From Xestospongia bergquistia (lineage: Eukaryota > Porifera > Demospongiae > Haplosclerida > Petrosiidae), in assembly GCA_963965975.1 (NCBI GenBank), contig OZ014419.1, forward strand, positions 6,404,150-6,468,149: a stretch of 64,000 nucleotides of DNA, read 5' to 3'. A program made the translations under genes and the position numbers. Position 1 is the first letter of the stretch. Every line of letters starts with the position of its first letter. The notes under the pieces are model-generated. The model made no database searches and was not told where the DNA came from. It worked only from the letters and a program-made list of their open reading frames with translations. Positions 46,471 through 58,312 of this stretch are shown one piece after another.

Positions 46471-48130
46471 ATGGCAGAATTGTACACACCTCCAGACTGG
46501 GCTAAAGGACTAGCTAAAATACCAAAGTCAAGAATAAAGGTATAATAGTTAGAAAGAATCTTCTTCTAAAGCTACTTCTTATAGTTAGCTCAACTACCTA
46601 CTCCTATCCATCCATGGTCTTTACCTGGACTACCAGAAGAGTTTGAGCTGTATATTAAAAGAGATGACTTGACTGGAGCTGCACTCAGTGGTAATAAGGT
46701 TATTATAAAGTTAATAAACAGGAACAGCACAGTTATCTACACTGTATTCCTGTAGGTACGTAAACTAGAATTCATATTTGCTGAAGCTATAGATCAAGGC
46801 TGTGATACTATCATTACTGGTGGACTGATACAATCTAATCATGCACGAGCTACTGCTGTAGTTGCCAAGGAACTTGGACTGGACTGTCATTTATTGTTAT
46901 ATAGATCAGTAAGTATATTGTAATGTTCAATGCATGTATAAGTTGTACACCAAGGTAAATGTTCATATTAGATTTATCAGACTGAACACCAGTACCACTG
47001 ACACAGTGTTACTCATAAAAATGATATCATTCTATAGACCACTACAGATAAAGAGAAAGTGAAGCCTACTGGAAATCTTTTGTTGAGTAGAATGGCAGGG
47101 TCAACAATAGGTGTTGGGTTAAACTTGTCAACAGATCCCTTTACCCAGTTCTCAACAGAATTTTTAAATATCTCGGCAAAGTTAAAGTAAGCATAAGTTT
47201 CTTTATAAAGATACCTTAGACATTGTTATCATGATTGCAGAGCTCACGGTAAAATGCCCTACTCCATGGAAATAGGTGGAGCTAATGCTGCTGGATGTTG
47301 GGGCTACATTGAATTTTTCAAAGAAATAATAGAACAGGTTTAATTTATATTCACAAACACAGATTAAATAAATGTTTATGATTTAGGGAGTATTAGAGAA
47401 TTTTGATGACATTGTTACTACTATAGCCACAGGAGGATCTGCTTGTGGTCTAGCTATAGCCAATTATCTCACTGGATCTAAATTGAGGTAGAATTATTTT
47501 AATTCTGTTCTTTAATTACCACTAATAACAATTTTATATAAGAAAACAATTATGTAGGGTTCATGGCATTTCTCTTAAGGTCCCAGTCAATGTGATCTGT
47601 GAACATATGGATTCTGAGATATCTGATGTAGGATTAAAAGGAGAAGATGGTCAACCATTGAAAAGTGTTAACTTAATGAACATTGTTGATATGCAAGGAA
47701 AGTATCATGAAGAAGATTTAGGTGAAAATCATTCATATTTTTTTGTTAATGTTTTCTTGTTTCTGTAGGTTTCCTAACTGCAGTCTCTACTCAAACTGGT
47801 ATTATATTAGATACCACGTTTACATTAAATGCTGTTATTGGTATGTTACATGAGATGAAGACAAATCCAGACAGTTTTAAAGGTCGTAGAATTCTCTTCA
47901 TCCATACTGGTAAGTCATCAAAATTAAACCTGAGATAATTATTATTATCATAATTTAGCAGTAAATACAGGTTCTATATTTAGTGTTACAATATCATTTA
48001 TGATCAATCATTGTGTTCACACTTAGGTGGTCTGTTTGGTCTTGCTACTGGCAAGTTAGATGAGATACTCATATCAACTCCTGAGACTAATAAAATACAT
48101 TCAATATTTGATTTTATTTCTGATCAATAG
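46471..48130 (+). CDS. D-cysteine desulfhydrase-like PLP enzyme, copy 3 (363 aa)
   Basis: Nine-exon derived-type paralogue. It starts [20 protein letters not shown] (exon 1: 46471-46539; exon 2: 46585-46698). The PLP lysine (SGNK) and the SNH histidine are kept, but the loop reads [11 protein letters not shown]. The region after exon 3 reads [15 protein letters not shown], unlike copies 2, 4 and 5, and the phosphate loop is [11 protein letters not shown], where Gly is replaced by Ala. Exon 7 has [12 protein letters not shown], two residues shorter than the MLVSLK form of copies 4-5. The stop is TAG at 48128-48130. All splice borders look usable, so it is probably functional, perhaps with changed specificity. 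Confidence 0.8.
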
Positions 48131-48477
48131 AATGTGTAATGGCTGCTGGAGAACTAAATCAATTGTCACTCATCATTCATTTATGATAAAAATTATTAAA
48201 ACAGTATATGTAGTAATAAAACTAACTTGTGAGAACTACAAGTTAGGAAACAATAAAGAGAAAGACAAATTTAACCTGATAAGTCTGGTGTCCTTGGTGC
48301 TTTTAGGGGTGCCTTGGGCCAGATGTTAGTGCAGTGGTACTTTAACTGTATTCATTCTTCAAAATTTATAGGAGCTACTAAAGCAGTTTTCTCTAAGCAG
48401 AAACTCTTAATAAACACACATCTTCTGGTTGGAGTATTATACAAAAGCATCAATATTTCTAATTAAAATGCAGGCAT

Positions 48478-48519
48478 AATTGGGCGAAACGCCACACACA
48501 TTCATAGGCTAACCCAATT
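48478..48519. promoter_or_regulatory. AATTGGG...CCCAATT palindromic element before copy 4
   Basis: AATTGGG at 48478-48484 and CCCAATT at 48513-48519 bracket GGCGAAACGCC, itself a small palindrome. It lies about 27-68 bp upstream of the ATG. The identical block precedes copies 5 and 6. CCCAATT/AATTGGG contains the CCAAT core in both directions. A promoter role is inferred from position and conservation. Confidence 0.45.
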
Positions 48520-48545
48520 GTAAGTGTCTGTTAATTGTCATTAAA

Positions 48546-50223
48546 ATGGCATATTGTAGTGCTGAGTTGTACACACCTCCAGACTGGGCTACGGGACTAG
48601 CCAAAATACCAAAGTCAAGAATAAAGGTATAATAGTTAGAAAAGAGTCTTCTTCTAAAGCTACTTCTTATAGTTAGCTCAACTACCTACTCCTATCCATC
48701 CATGGTCTTTACCAGGACTACCAGAAGAGTTTGAGCTGTATATTAAAAGAGATGACCTGACTGGAGCTGCACTCAGTGGTAATAAGGTTACTATAAAGTT
48801 AATAAATAGAAACAGCACAGTTATCTACACTGTATTCCAGTAGGTACGTAAACTAGAATTCATATTTGCTGAAGCTATAGATCAAGGTTGTGATACTATC
48901 ATTACTGGTGGTGGTATACAATCTAATAATGCACGAGCTACTGCTGTAGTTGCCAAAGAACTTGGACTGGACTGTCATTTATTGTTATATAGATCAGTAA
49001 GTATATATATTGTAATGTTCAATGCATTTATAAGTTGTACACCAAGGTAAATGTTCATATTAGATTTATCAGACTGAACACCAGTACCAATGGCACAGTG
49101 TTACTCATAAAAATGATATCATTCCATAGATCACTACAGCTAAAGAGAAAATGAAGCGTACTGGAAATCTTTTGTTGAGTAGAATGGCAGGGTCAACAAT
49201 AGGTATTGGGTCAGACTTTTCAGCAGATCCCTTTACCAGGGTCTCAACAGATTGTTCGGATATCACAGCAAAGTTAATGTAAGCTTAGCTTCATTATAAA
49301 GGTACATTAGACACTATTATCACAATTGCAGAACTCAAGGTAAAACATCCTACTCCATGGAACTAGGCGGAGCTAATGCTGCTGGGTTTTGGGGCTACAT
49401 TGAATTTTTCAAAGAAATAATAGAACAGGTTTAATTTTTCTCTTTTAAGTATCCTTCTCATAAACATTTTTAGGGGGCATTAGAAAATTTTGATGATATT
49501 GTTACTACTATTGGCACAGGAGGAACAGCTTGTAGTCTAGCTATAGCCAATTATCTCACTGGATCTAAATTGAGGTAGAATTATTTTAATCCTGTTCTTT
49601 AATTACCACTAATAACAATTTTATATAAGAAAACAATTATGTAGGGTTCATGGCATGCTGGTTTCTCTTAAGGTCCCAGTCAATGTGATCTGTGAACATA
49701 TGGATTCTGAGATAGCTGATGTAGGATTAAAAGGAGAAGATGGTCAACCATTGAAAAGTGTTAACTTAATGAACATTGTTGATATGCAAGGAAAGTATCA
49801 TGAAGAAGATTTAGGTGAAAATCATTCATATTTTATTGTTAATGTTATCTTGTTTCTATAGGTTTCCTAACCACAGTCTCTACTCAAACTGGTATTATAT
49901 TAGATACCACATACACAATGAAAGCTATTATTGGTATGTTACATGAGATGAAGACAAATCCAGACAGTTTTAAAGGTCGTAGAATCCTCTTCATCCATAC
50001 TGGTAAGTCATCAAAATTAAACCTGAGATAATTATTATTATCATAATTTAGCAGTAAATACAGGTTCTATATTTAGTGTTACAATATCATTTATGATCAA
50101 TCATTGTGTTCACACTTAGGTGGTCTGTTTGGTCTTGCTACTGGCAAGTTAGATGAGATACTCATATCAACTCCTGAGACTAATAAAATACATTCAATAT
50201 TTGATTTTATTTCTGATCAATAG
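48546..50223 (+). CDS. D-cysteine desulfhydrase-like PLP enzyme, copy 4 (369 aa)
   Basis: Nine-exon derived-type paralogue, starting [20 protein letters not shown] (exon 1: 48546-48626). PLP lysine in SGNKVRKLEF. The loop is GGGIQSNNARA, with glycine restored compared with copy 2 but Asn in place of the SNH His. Downstream blocks: [66 protein letters not shown] and [15 protein letters not shown]. Exon 8 has an intact acceptor (CTATAG, 49856-49861). Exon lengths match copy 2 apart from exon 1. It is nearly identical to copy 5 over the whole unit. Confidence 0.8.
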
Positions 50224-50561
50224 AATGTGTAATGGCTTCTGGAGAACTAAATCTCATCATTAATTTATGATAAAAATTATTAAAACAGTATATGTAGTAA
50301 TAAAACCAACTTGTGAGAAGTACAAGTTAGGAAACAATAAAGAGAAAGACAAATTTTACCTGATAAGTCTGGTGTCCTTGGTGCTTTTAGGGGTGCCTTG
50401 GGCCAGGTGTTAGTGCAGTGGTACTTTGACTGTATTCATTCTTCAAAATTTATAGGAGCTACTAAAGCAGTTTTCTCTAAGTAGAAACTCTTAATAAACA
50501 CACATCTTCTGGTTGGAGTATTATACAAAAGCATCAATATTTCTAATTAAAATGCAGGCAT

Positions 50562-50603
50562 AATTGGGCGAAACGCCACACACATTCATAGGCTAACCCA
50601 ATT
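50562..50603. promoter_or_regulatory. AATTGGG...CCCAATT palindromic element before copy 5
   Basis: Same block and spacing to the ATG (50630) as before copy 4. Confidence 0.45.
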
Positions 50604-50629
50604 GTAAGTGTCTGTTAATTGTCATTAAA

Positions 50630-52303
50630 ATGGCATATGGTAGTGCTGAGCTGTACACACCTCCAGACTGGGCTACGGGACTAGCCAAAATACCAAAGTC
50701 AAGAATAAAGGTGTAATAGTTAGAAAAGAGTCTTCTTCTAAAGCTACTTCTTATAGTTAGCTCAACTACCTACTCCTATCCATCCATGGTCTTTACCAGG
50801 ACTACCAGAAGAGTTTGAGCGCTATATTAAAAGAGATGACCTGACTGGAGCTGCACTCAGTGGTAATAAGGTTACTATAAAGTTAATAAATAGAAACAGC
50901 ACAGTTATCTTCACTGTATTCCTGTAGGTACGTAAACTAGAATTCATATTTACTGAAGCTATAGATCAAGGCTGTGATACTATCATTACTGGTGGTGGTA
51001 TACAATCTAATCATGCACGAGCTACTGCTTTAGTTGCCAAGGAACTTGGACTAGACTGTCATTTACGGTTATACGGATTAGTAAGTATATTATAATGTTC
51101 AATGCATGTATAAGTTGTACACCAAGGTAAACATTCATATTAGATTTATCAGACTGAACACCAGTACCAATGGCACAGTGTTACTCATAAAAATGATATC
51201 ATTCCATAGATCACTATAGCTAAAGAGAAAATGAAGCCTACTGGAAATCTTTTGTTGAGTAGAATGGCAGGGTCAACATTAGGTATTGGGTCAGACTTTT
51301 CAGCAGATCCCTTTACCAGGGTCTCAACAGATTGTTCGGATATCACAGCAAAGTTAATGTAAGCTTAGCTTCATTATAAAGGTACATTAGACACTATTAT
51401 CACAATTGCAGAACTCAAGGTAAAACATCCTACTCCATGGAACTAGGCGGAGCTAATGCTGCTGGGTTTTGGGGCTACATTGAATTTTTCAAAGAAATAA
51501 TAGAACAGGTTTAAATTTTCTCTTTTAAGTATCCTTCTCATAAACATTTTTAGGGGGCATTAGAAAATTTTGATGATATTGTTACTACTATTGGCACAGG
51601 AGGAACAGCTTGTAGTCTAGCTATAGCCAATTATCTCACTGGATCTAAATTGAGGTAGAATTATTTTAATCCTGTTCTTTAATTACCACTAATAACAATT
51701 TTATATAAGAAAACAATTATGTAGGGTTCATGGCATGCTGGTTTCTCTTAAGGTCCCAGTCAATGTGATCTGTGAACATATGGATTCTGAGATAGCTGAT
51801 GTAGGATTAAAAGGAGAAGATGGTCAACCATTGAAAAGTGTTAACTTAATGAACATTGTTGATATGCAAGGAAAGTATCATGAAGAAGATTTAGGTGAAA
51901 ATCATTCATATTTTATTGTTAATGTTATCTTGTTTCTATAAGTTTCCTAACCACAGTCTCTACTCAAACTGGTATTATATTAGATACCACATACACAATG
52001 AAAGCTATTATTGGTATGTTACATGAGATGAAGACAAATCCAGACAGTTTTAAAGGTTGTAGAATCCTCTTCATCCATACTGGTAAGTCATCAAAATTAA
52101 ACCTGAGATAATTATTATTATCATAATTTAGTAGTAAATACAGGTTCTGTATTTAGTGTTACAATATCATTTATGATCAATCATTGTGTTCACACTTAGG
52201 TGGTCTGTTTGGTCTTGCTACTGGCAAGTTAGATGAGATACTCATATCAACTCCTGAGACTAATAAAATACATTCAATATTTGATTTTATTTCTGATCAA
52301 TAG
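50630..52303 (+). pseudogene. PLP-enzyme copy 5, probably newly broken by a splice-site change
   Basis: Very close to copy 4 from promoter to stop, but the exon 8 acceptor CTATAG/GTTTCC of copy 4 reads CTATAA/GTTTCC here (about 51935-51946). The next AG is one base further on; using it shifts the frame and meets a stop within three codons. It also has changes at conserved sites: ELYIKRDD has become ERYIKRDD, CHLLLYGS has become CHLRLYGL, and KGRRILF has become KGCRILF. SNH is intact and the loop is GGGIQSNH. A truncated protein lacking about the last 80 residues, or use of another acceptor, remains possible. Decay must be recent given the identity to copy 4. Confidence 0.65.
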
Positions 52304-52647
52304 AATGTGTAAAAGCTGCTGGAGAACTAAATCAATTGTCACTCATCATTCATTCATGATAAAAATTAAAACAGTATATGTAGTAATAAAACTAACTTGT
52401 GAGAACTACAAGTTAGGAAACAATAAAGAGAAAGACAAATTTAACCTGATGAGTCTGGTGTCCTTGGTGCTATTAGGGGTGCCTCGGGCCAGATGTTAGT
52501 GCAGTGGTACTTTGACTGTATTCATTCTTCAAAATTTATAGGAGCTACTAAAGCAGTTTTCTCTAAGTAGAAACTCTTAATAAACACACATCTTCTGGTT
52601 GGAGTATTATACAAAAGCATCAATATTTCTAATTAAAATGCAGGCAT

Positions 52648-52689
52648 AATTGGGCGAAACGCCACACACATTCATAGGCTAACCCAATT
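52648..52689. promoter_or_regulatory. AATTGGG...CCCAATT palindromic element before copy 6
   Basis: Same block and spacing to the ATG (52716) as before copies 4 and 5. Confidence 0.45.
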
Positions 52690-52715
52690 GTAAGTGTCTG
52701 TTAATTGTCATTAAA

Positions 52716-54364
52716 ATGGCATATGGTAGTGCTGAGCTGTACACACCTCCAGACTGGGCTACGGGACTAGCCAAAATACCAAAGTCAAGAATAAAGGTAT
52801 AATAGTTAGAAAAGAGTCTTCTTCTAAAGCTACTTCTTATAGTTAGCTCAACTACCTACTCCTATCCATCCATGGTCTTTACCAGGACTACCAGAAGAGT
52901 TTGAGCTGTATATTAAAAGAGATGACCTGACTGGAGCTGCACTCAGTGGTAATAAGGTTACTATAAAGTTAATAAATAGAAACAGCACAGTTATCTACAC
53001 TATATTCCTGTAGGTACGTAAACTAGAATTCATATTTACTGAAGCTATAGATCAAGGCTGTGATACTATCATTACTGGTGGTGGTATACAATCTAATCAT
53101 GCACGAGCTACTGCTGTAGTTGCCAAGGAACTTGGACTGGACTGTCATTTATTATTATATGGATCAGTAAGTGATGTAACTTATAAATAAAATTAAATTT
53201 AAAACTAAATATTTTATAGACCACTACAGACAAAGATAAAATGAAGCCTACTGGTAATCTTTTACTAAATAGAATGGCTGGTTCGACTGTAGGTATTATG
53301 CCAACTATACCGCCAGATCAAAGATTTAACATCTATGATCGAATGCTAGAAGATTTCTCTACAAAGTTAAAGTTAGACATCCCTTCATGTGTAAGAAGAC
53401 ATTGTACATGGATTTTATACAGAGCTCAAGGCAAGACTTCTTACTCCATGGAACTAGGCGGAGCTAATGCTGCTGGATGTTGGGGCTACATTGAATTTTT
53501 CAATGAAATAATAGAACAGGTTTAATTTTTCTCTTTTAAGTATCCTCTTCATAAATATTTCGTTAGGGGGTGTTAGAAAATTTTGATGATATTGTTACTA
53601 CTATTGGGACAGGAGGAACAGCTTGTGGTCTAGCTATAGCCAATTATCTCACTGGATCTAAATTGAGGTAGAATTATTTATTATCAATCCTATATTTGCC
53701 AAAGTCAATCAAGTACATTCATAGTTGGCACATTTCACTAAAAATAATTTGTTACTACAATCTATAGTTTATTGTTGTGTTCACCATTTTATATTAATTT
53801 TTAATTTAATGCCCTTATTAGGGTACATGGTATTTGTTTAAAAATCCCAGTTAATGTGATCTGTGAACATATGGATTATGAGATAGCTGAAATAGGATTA
53901 GTAGGAGAAGATGGTCAACCAATTAAGTGTGTAAACCTAATGGAATTTATTGATATTCTTGGCAAGAATGACATGGAAGATTTAGGTATCAAACTATTCT
54001 AATGTAATTATAAATACAAATTTCCTTTCTGTAGGTTTCCTAACTACAGTCTCTACTCAAACTGGTATTATATTAGATACCACATTTACTTTGAAAGCTG
54101 TTAATGGTATGTTACATGAGATGAAGACAAATCCAAACAGGTTTAAAGGTCGTAGAGTCCTCTTCATCCATACTGGTAAGTACTAAATAGTATCCCTTTC
54201 GTTTACTGAATTTAATTTAAAATATGTGTGTGTATGTGTATTTTTGTAATGTGGTATCTCTTTCAGGTGGCCTATTTGAGATGGCTGCTGGCAAGTTAAA
54301 TGAGACAATTCAATTGACTCCTGAGACTAATAAAATACATTCTATATTTGATTTTATAAATTAA
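52716..54364 (+). CDS. D-cysteine desulfhydrase-like PLP enzyme, copy 6 (366 aa)
   Basis: Nine-exon paralogue whose exons 1-3 are nearly identical to copies 4-5 (start [14 protein letters not shown]; loop [11 protein letters not shown] with His kept), while everything from intron 3 on is clearly older: NRMAGSTVGIMPTIPPDQRF, IGTGGTACGLA, VHGICLKIPVNV, FIDILGKNDMEDLG and a shorter C-terminus (FDFIN). Later exons: 53220-53371, 53423-53519, 53567-53667, 53822-53985, 54035-54175, 54267-54364; phases agree. The 51-nt intron at 53372-53422 is stop-free and in frame, so its retention would only add 17 residues. The gene ends 256 bp before the INTS6 start codon. Confidence 0.8.
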
Positions 54365-54401
54365 TATATTAATGAATAATGTAAGATGTAACACGTGTAT
54401 A

Positions 54402-54495
54402 TACGCATGCGCAGGTCTATTAAAATATATACGGTATGAATATGAAAACTTGTAACCACATTAGAATATGACGTCACATGTGGGTGCTATATAAA
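54402..54495 (+). promoter_or_regulatory. INTS6 core promoter: NRF1-like site, CRE and TATA box
   Basis: TACGCATGCGCA (54402-54413) differs by one or two bases from the NRF1 consensus. TGACGTCA (54469-54476) is a perfect palindromic CRE/ATF site. TATATAAAG (from 54488) follows 12 bp later. The ATG is at 54621. All of it fits in the 256-bp gap after the upstream gene. Confidence 0.6.
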
Positions 54496-54620
54496 GGAAG
54501 GATTGACCAATGCGCTCATTAGCTACGTTATTAGCGTGGAGAGAGTGCTAGGGATCAGTATGTCGTTTTTATAGGTGATTTTCAAGTAGTAATTGAAAAG
54601 ACTCATAAACAACACTGAAG

Positions 54621-55863
54621 ATGGGTATTATATTATTTCTAGTGGATACAAGTGCGTCAATGAACCAAAAAACTTTTCTTGGCACGTCGTATCTAGACGT
54701 TGCTAAGGGAGCCATTGACACATTTATGAAGGTTGGTTGCGCATTTGGTTTTTGAAGCTCATAGCGACTTTTTGTTGCTGCGTAGTATTAATCAGAACAT
54801 GATACATAAGTAATGCAAGAATTGACTGAATTGCATATTCTTTTCCTTCAGTATCGCGCTCGAGATCCTGCTAGCGCTGGAGACCATTACATGCTGGTCT
54901 CCTTCGATGACCCGCCTACTTCAATTAAGGTGGGTATACGGAAAAACACGAGCTGTAATATAGTAAATATACTGTGTTTAAAATTTATGTTTAATATTAA
55001 AAAAAAGGTTGATTATAACGACCTATTACAATTCTACATAAAGTTATAATGTAATGTTGTATACAACATGTGTATCTATTTGTTTACACACATCAATATA
55101 TGATATGTAATGTTTAGGTTGGTTGGGAAAACCACGGTATATTTATGTCTGAGTTAAAAAATCTTCAAGCAATTGGACTGTCTACATTTAATCAAAGCCT
55201 CAAAGAATCACTTTATCTTCTCAACATTAATCGTCTTCACACAGGCATTGATCACTATGGACAGGTATAACATGCATGCACTAACACACCAAATGATATA
55301 AATATTGGTATAGATAAGTGGTACTCAATGATGTATTTGGTAGAATAACCACTATAGAATGCCATAGAGACAGACTTTGAAGTACAACTGGCAAATTAAA
55401 TTAAATTAAATTCATTGCTGCTGGTCAAAATTACATTTATTGTACAATAGAATTATAACAAAATATAATATGAATATAATTAATATACTATATAAACCTG
55501 ACTCAATTATAACATTTCGTTAATATATTGGAAACAACCTGTACATACTGATGTCTAAATAGTCTGTTTATTTCTCCTCATGGTCAGACACCATTAAATC
55601 TGTACTCTTATATATTATCTAGGGGCGTAACCCTTTTTTTCTGGAACCAGCTGTAATTATAGCTCTAACTGATGGAGGAAAATTCAATAACAGCACTGGA
55701 AATATTGAAGATGAGGTATGATCACTGAAACAGTAATAATTCTTTAATTTTTGAACTTAATTAGAACTCCACCCATAAACCACATCAAACACTTTCAGTT
55801 TCAATTAATGCAGACCAATAGTTTTAACAATACATAATACTACATGTAAATTTGATACATGTG

Positions 55864-55894
<31 letters not shown>

Positions 55895-58277
55895 ACACAA
55901 ACACACTCATAGCTTGTATTTCCTCGTAATCCCACATCTGAAGGAAGTGAACTCACTAAAGAACTGTTTCGCTGGGATCAGAGAATATTTACAATATTGC
56001 TTCAGCTTCCTGGATTACCTGGCAATGTTATAGGTAATACTAGTGATTTAGAAAAAGAAGGAGAAAAGGACCCAATTTTTTTGTACCTTTCAGCACTGTG
56101 TGAATACACTGGAGGTTAGTATTTGTACTATATTAAGATTGCAATAACTATTGAATTAAGAGCAATATTGTTACTCTTCATTTAAAACTACATACGTATA
56201 TTATAAAGAAATTAATAGTCATGTACAATTTTTAAATTGATCATACATGATTGAACTGATTAGAGTTGTTAAAATTAACTTAAATTCTTTAGTTTTCACT
56301 TAAATAGAATAACTCTTCATCCTTGAAATATTATAATTTTTGTTTTGTTTTGTACTTATATGATTTAGTCTAAATTTTGGTACAAACCAGTTTTTAGTTA
56401 GCAAAATAAAATAATACTAGTTATTAAGTAGTTATTATTAATATCCAAGATACCCATCATTATCTGATAACTATCATAATTGGACACTGATGAATTCTCA
56501 ATATTATAATCATATTATGGATACTAGGTAGTTATTAAGTGATCATGTATAACTTAATATTTAGTAGTTTTTAACAACTCAACTAAGTTGGCTCAGACAA
56601 TCGATTAACTATTGTTATTAATTGAACAGGATGATATGATCTCTCTAATTTTTCCTATTATGTATTTGTTTGTTGTTCATACTTACCAAGCTGTGCTTTG
56701 ATTTCATTTTGCTTAGTTTTACTGTACATCAAGATGACATAGAGATTCTTACTTCATGTCCATGTTTTAAGTTTACATTAAATTATTATTGTTATAGTTT
56801 AAATTAGGTCTTGGTCCTTAAGAAATTAGTTTTAGTTAATACACAAGCTATCAATAATTTAATTTTTTTATTTCACCTTTCAAAGAAAGCTTTAGTTCTA
56901 ACTATTTTAGGATGAAATAAACACTTAGTCCATGGGAAGTCCTCAGAATTTACAAATGCAAAAACCACAATTCCAGACTGCATATGTCTCTCTTTACGTA
57001 GGTAAATGTTATACCAGTACTAACCTCAAGTCGCTTTCTCAATGTATGGAATCTCTTTGTCAAAAACTCCACCCTGGTGTGGTATTAAATTTCCGAAAAA
57101 TTGGCAGTACTGATGATGAAGAGAACAATGGATGGAGCTTGAACAATTATCGTGGAAAATCACGCGAGAGAAGTACTGGTCCACCTTCTAATATGACAAA
57201 TGGTATTAAAGGAAAGGAAAATTCTAGCATGGGAGAAGAAGGAAAGGATAGGGAGGAGTCTCCCCCTGGACGACCCAATGCTTGGCACAATACAAGAAAA
57301 ATGATCTATGTTCGTCCCAATCCTAAAACTAATATTCCTTCTGGTCACTGGCCTATACCAGAATCATTTTGGCCTGAAGTTTCCATGGGAACATTGGTAG
57401 GTGGAGTTTAAATGTTGTCTTAATTAATGTGTTGGTGGACTTTAGACAGGAATCATATTTTCAAATAATTCACCAGCTGTACTAGAAATAAATTCAAGTA
57501 AATAGTCTGTTTTCTTGTCCCCATAACTTTAAATATACAAATAGCAGAGCATATGCTATATTGCTTAGGAGGTGTGAAGTGTTAATAATAATTACTTCCT
57601 GTACTATATATTAAATTAATAGAAATGACATGTAGACATTAATTTACAGCTGGACATTTTATTGAATTATATAATGTATTTTGTTCCTGTTATTATATTT
57701 ACAGCTGGACATTTTATTGAATTATATAATGTATTTTGTTCCTGTTATTATATTTACAGCTGGACATTTTATTGAATTATATAATGTATTTTGTTCCTGT
57801 TATTATATTTACAGCTGGACATTTTATTGAATTATATAATGTATTTTGTTCTGTTATTGTATTTTGTAGACACCTAGAGATGTCCATCCCATTGTTTGGT
57901 TTAATGCTGTTGATATTCAACCTCATCTGTTGGAGAATTTCGCATTTGATAAGTATGAATTAGAACCATCTCCTCTCACACAGCACATCTTAGAAAAACG
58001 AAATCCAACAATCTGTTGGCAGGTACAACTAAATGTAGTATTGTATATACAATGTGTGTGTGTGTGTGTATTTAGTAGAACATCTGATGAGGATTCTTTA
58101 CTATTTAATGTTCCTTTCTTGTCTTGTTCCAAATCTTTTGTCTATAGTAGTACTGTTTGAAGTGGCTTGAGTTGATTTTAGTCTAAACTTAGTAGTAGTA
58201 CTATATTAGAAATATGTTAATACTTTAATATGGAGTTGTTAGTATGTGAACAGTTTTATTGGATATTTGATGATGTA

Positions 58278-58312
<35 letters not shown>

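Larger units (their letters stand above)
46471..53165. repeat. Tandem array of about 2.08-kb PLP-enzyme units
   Basis: Start codons of copies 3 to 6 are spaced 2075, 2084 and 2086 bp apart. Each unit holds a nine-exon gene and a shared 3' flank (ending ...AACTCTTAATAAACACACAT). Copies 4 and 5 are the most alike; the high identity of copy 6 to them ends abruptly near 53165. Confidence 0.85.

Noticed and set aside
36709-54364. Bacterial contamination as the source of the PLP enzymes
   Set aside because: All copies are split by phase-consistent GT-AG introns, are AT-rich like their neighbours and are linked to animal genes on both sides.
57736-57963. Hydrophobic frame over the 55-bp repeat
   Set aside because: Created by tandem repeats (55 bp is not a multiple of 3, so frames rotate) and runs into INTS6 exon 7 in the wrong frame.
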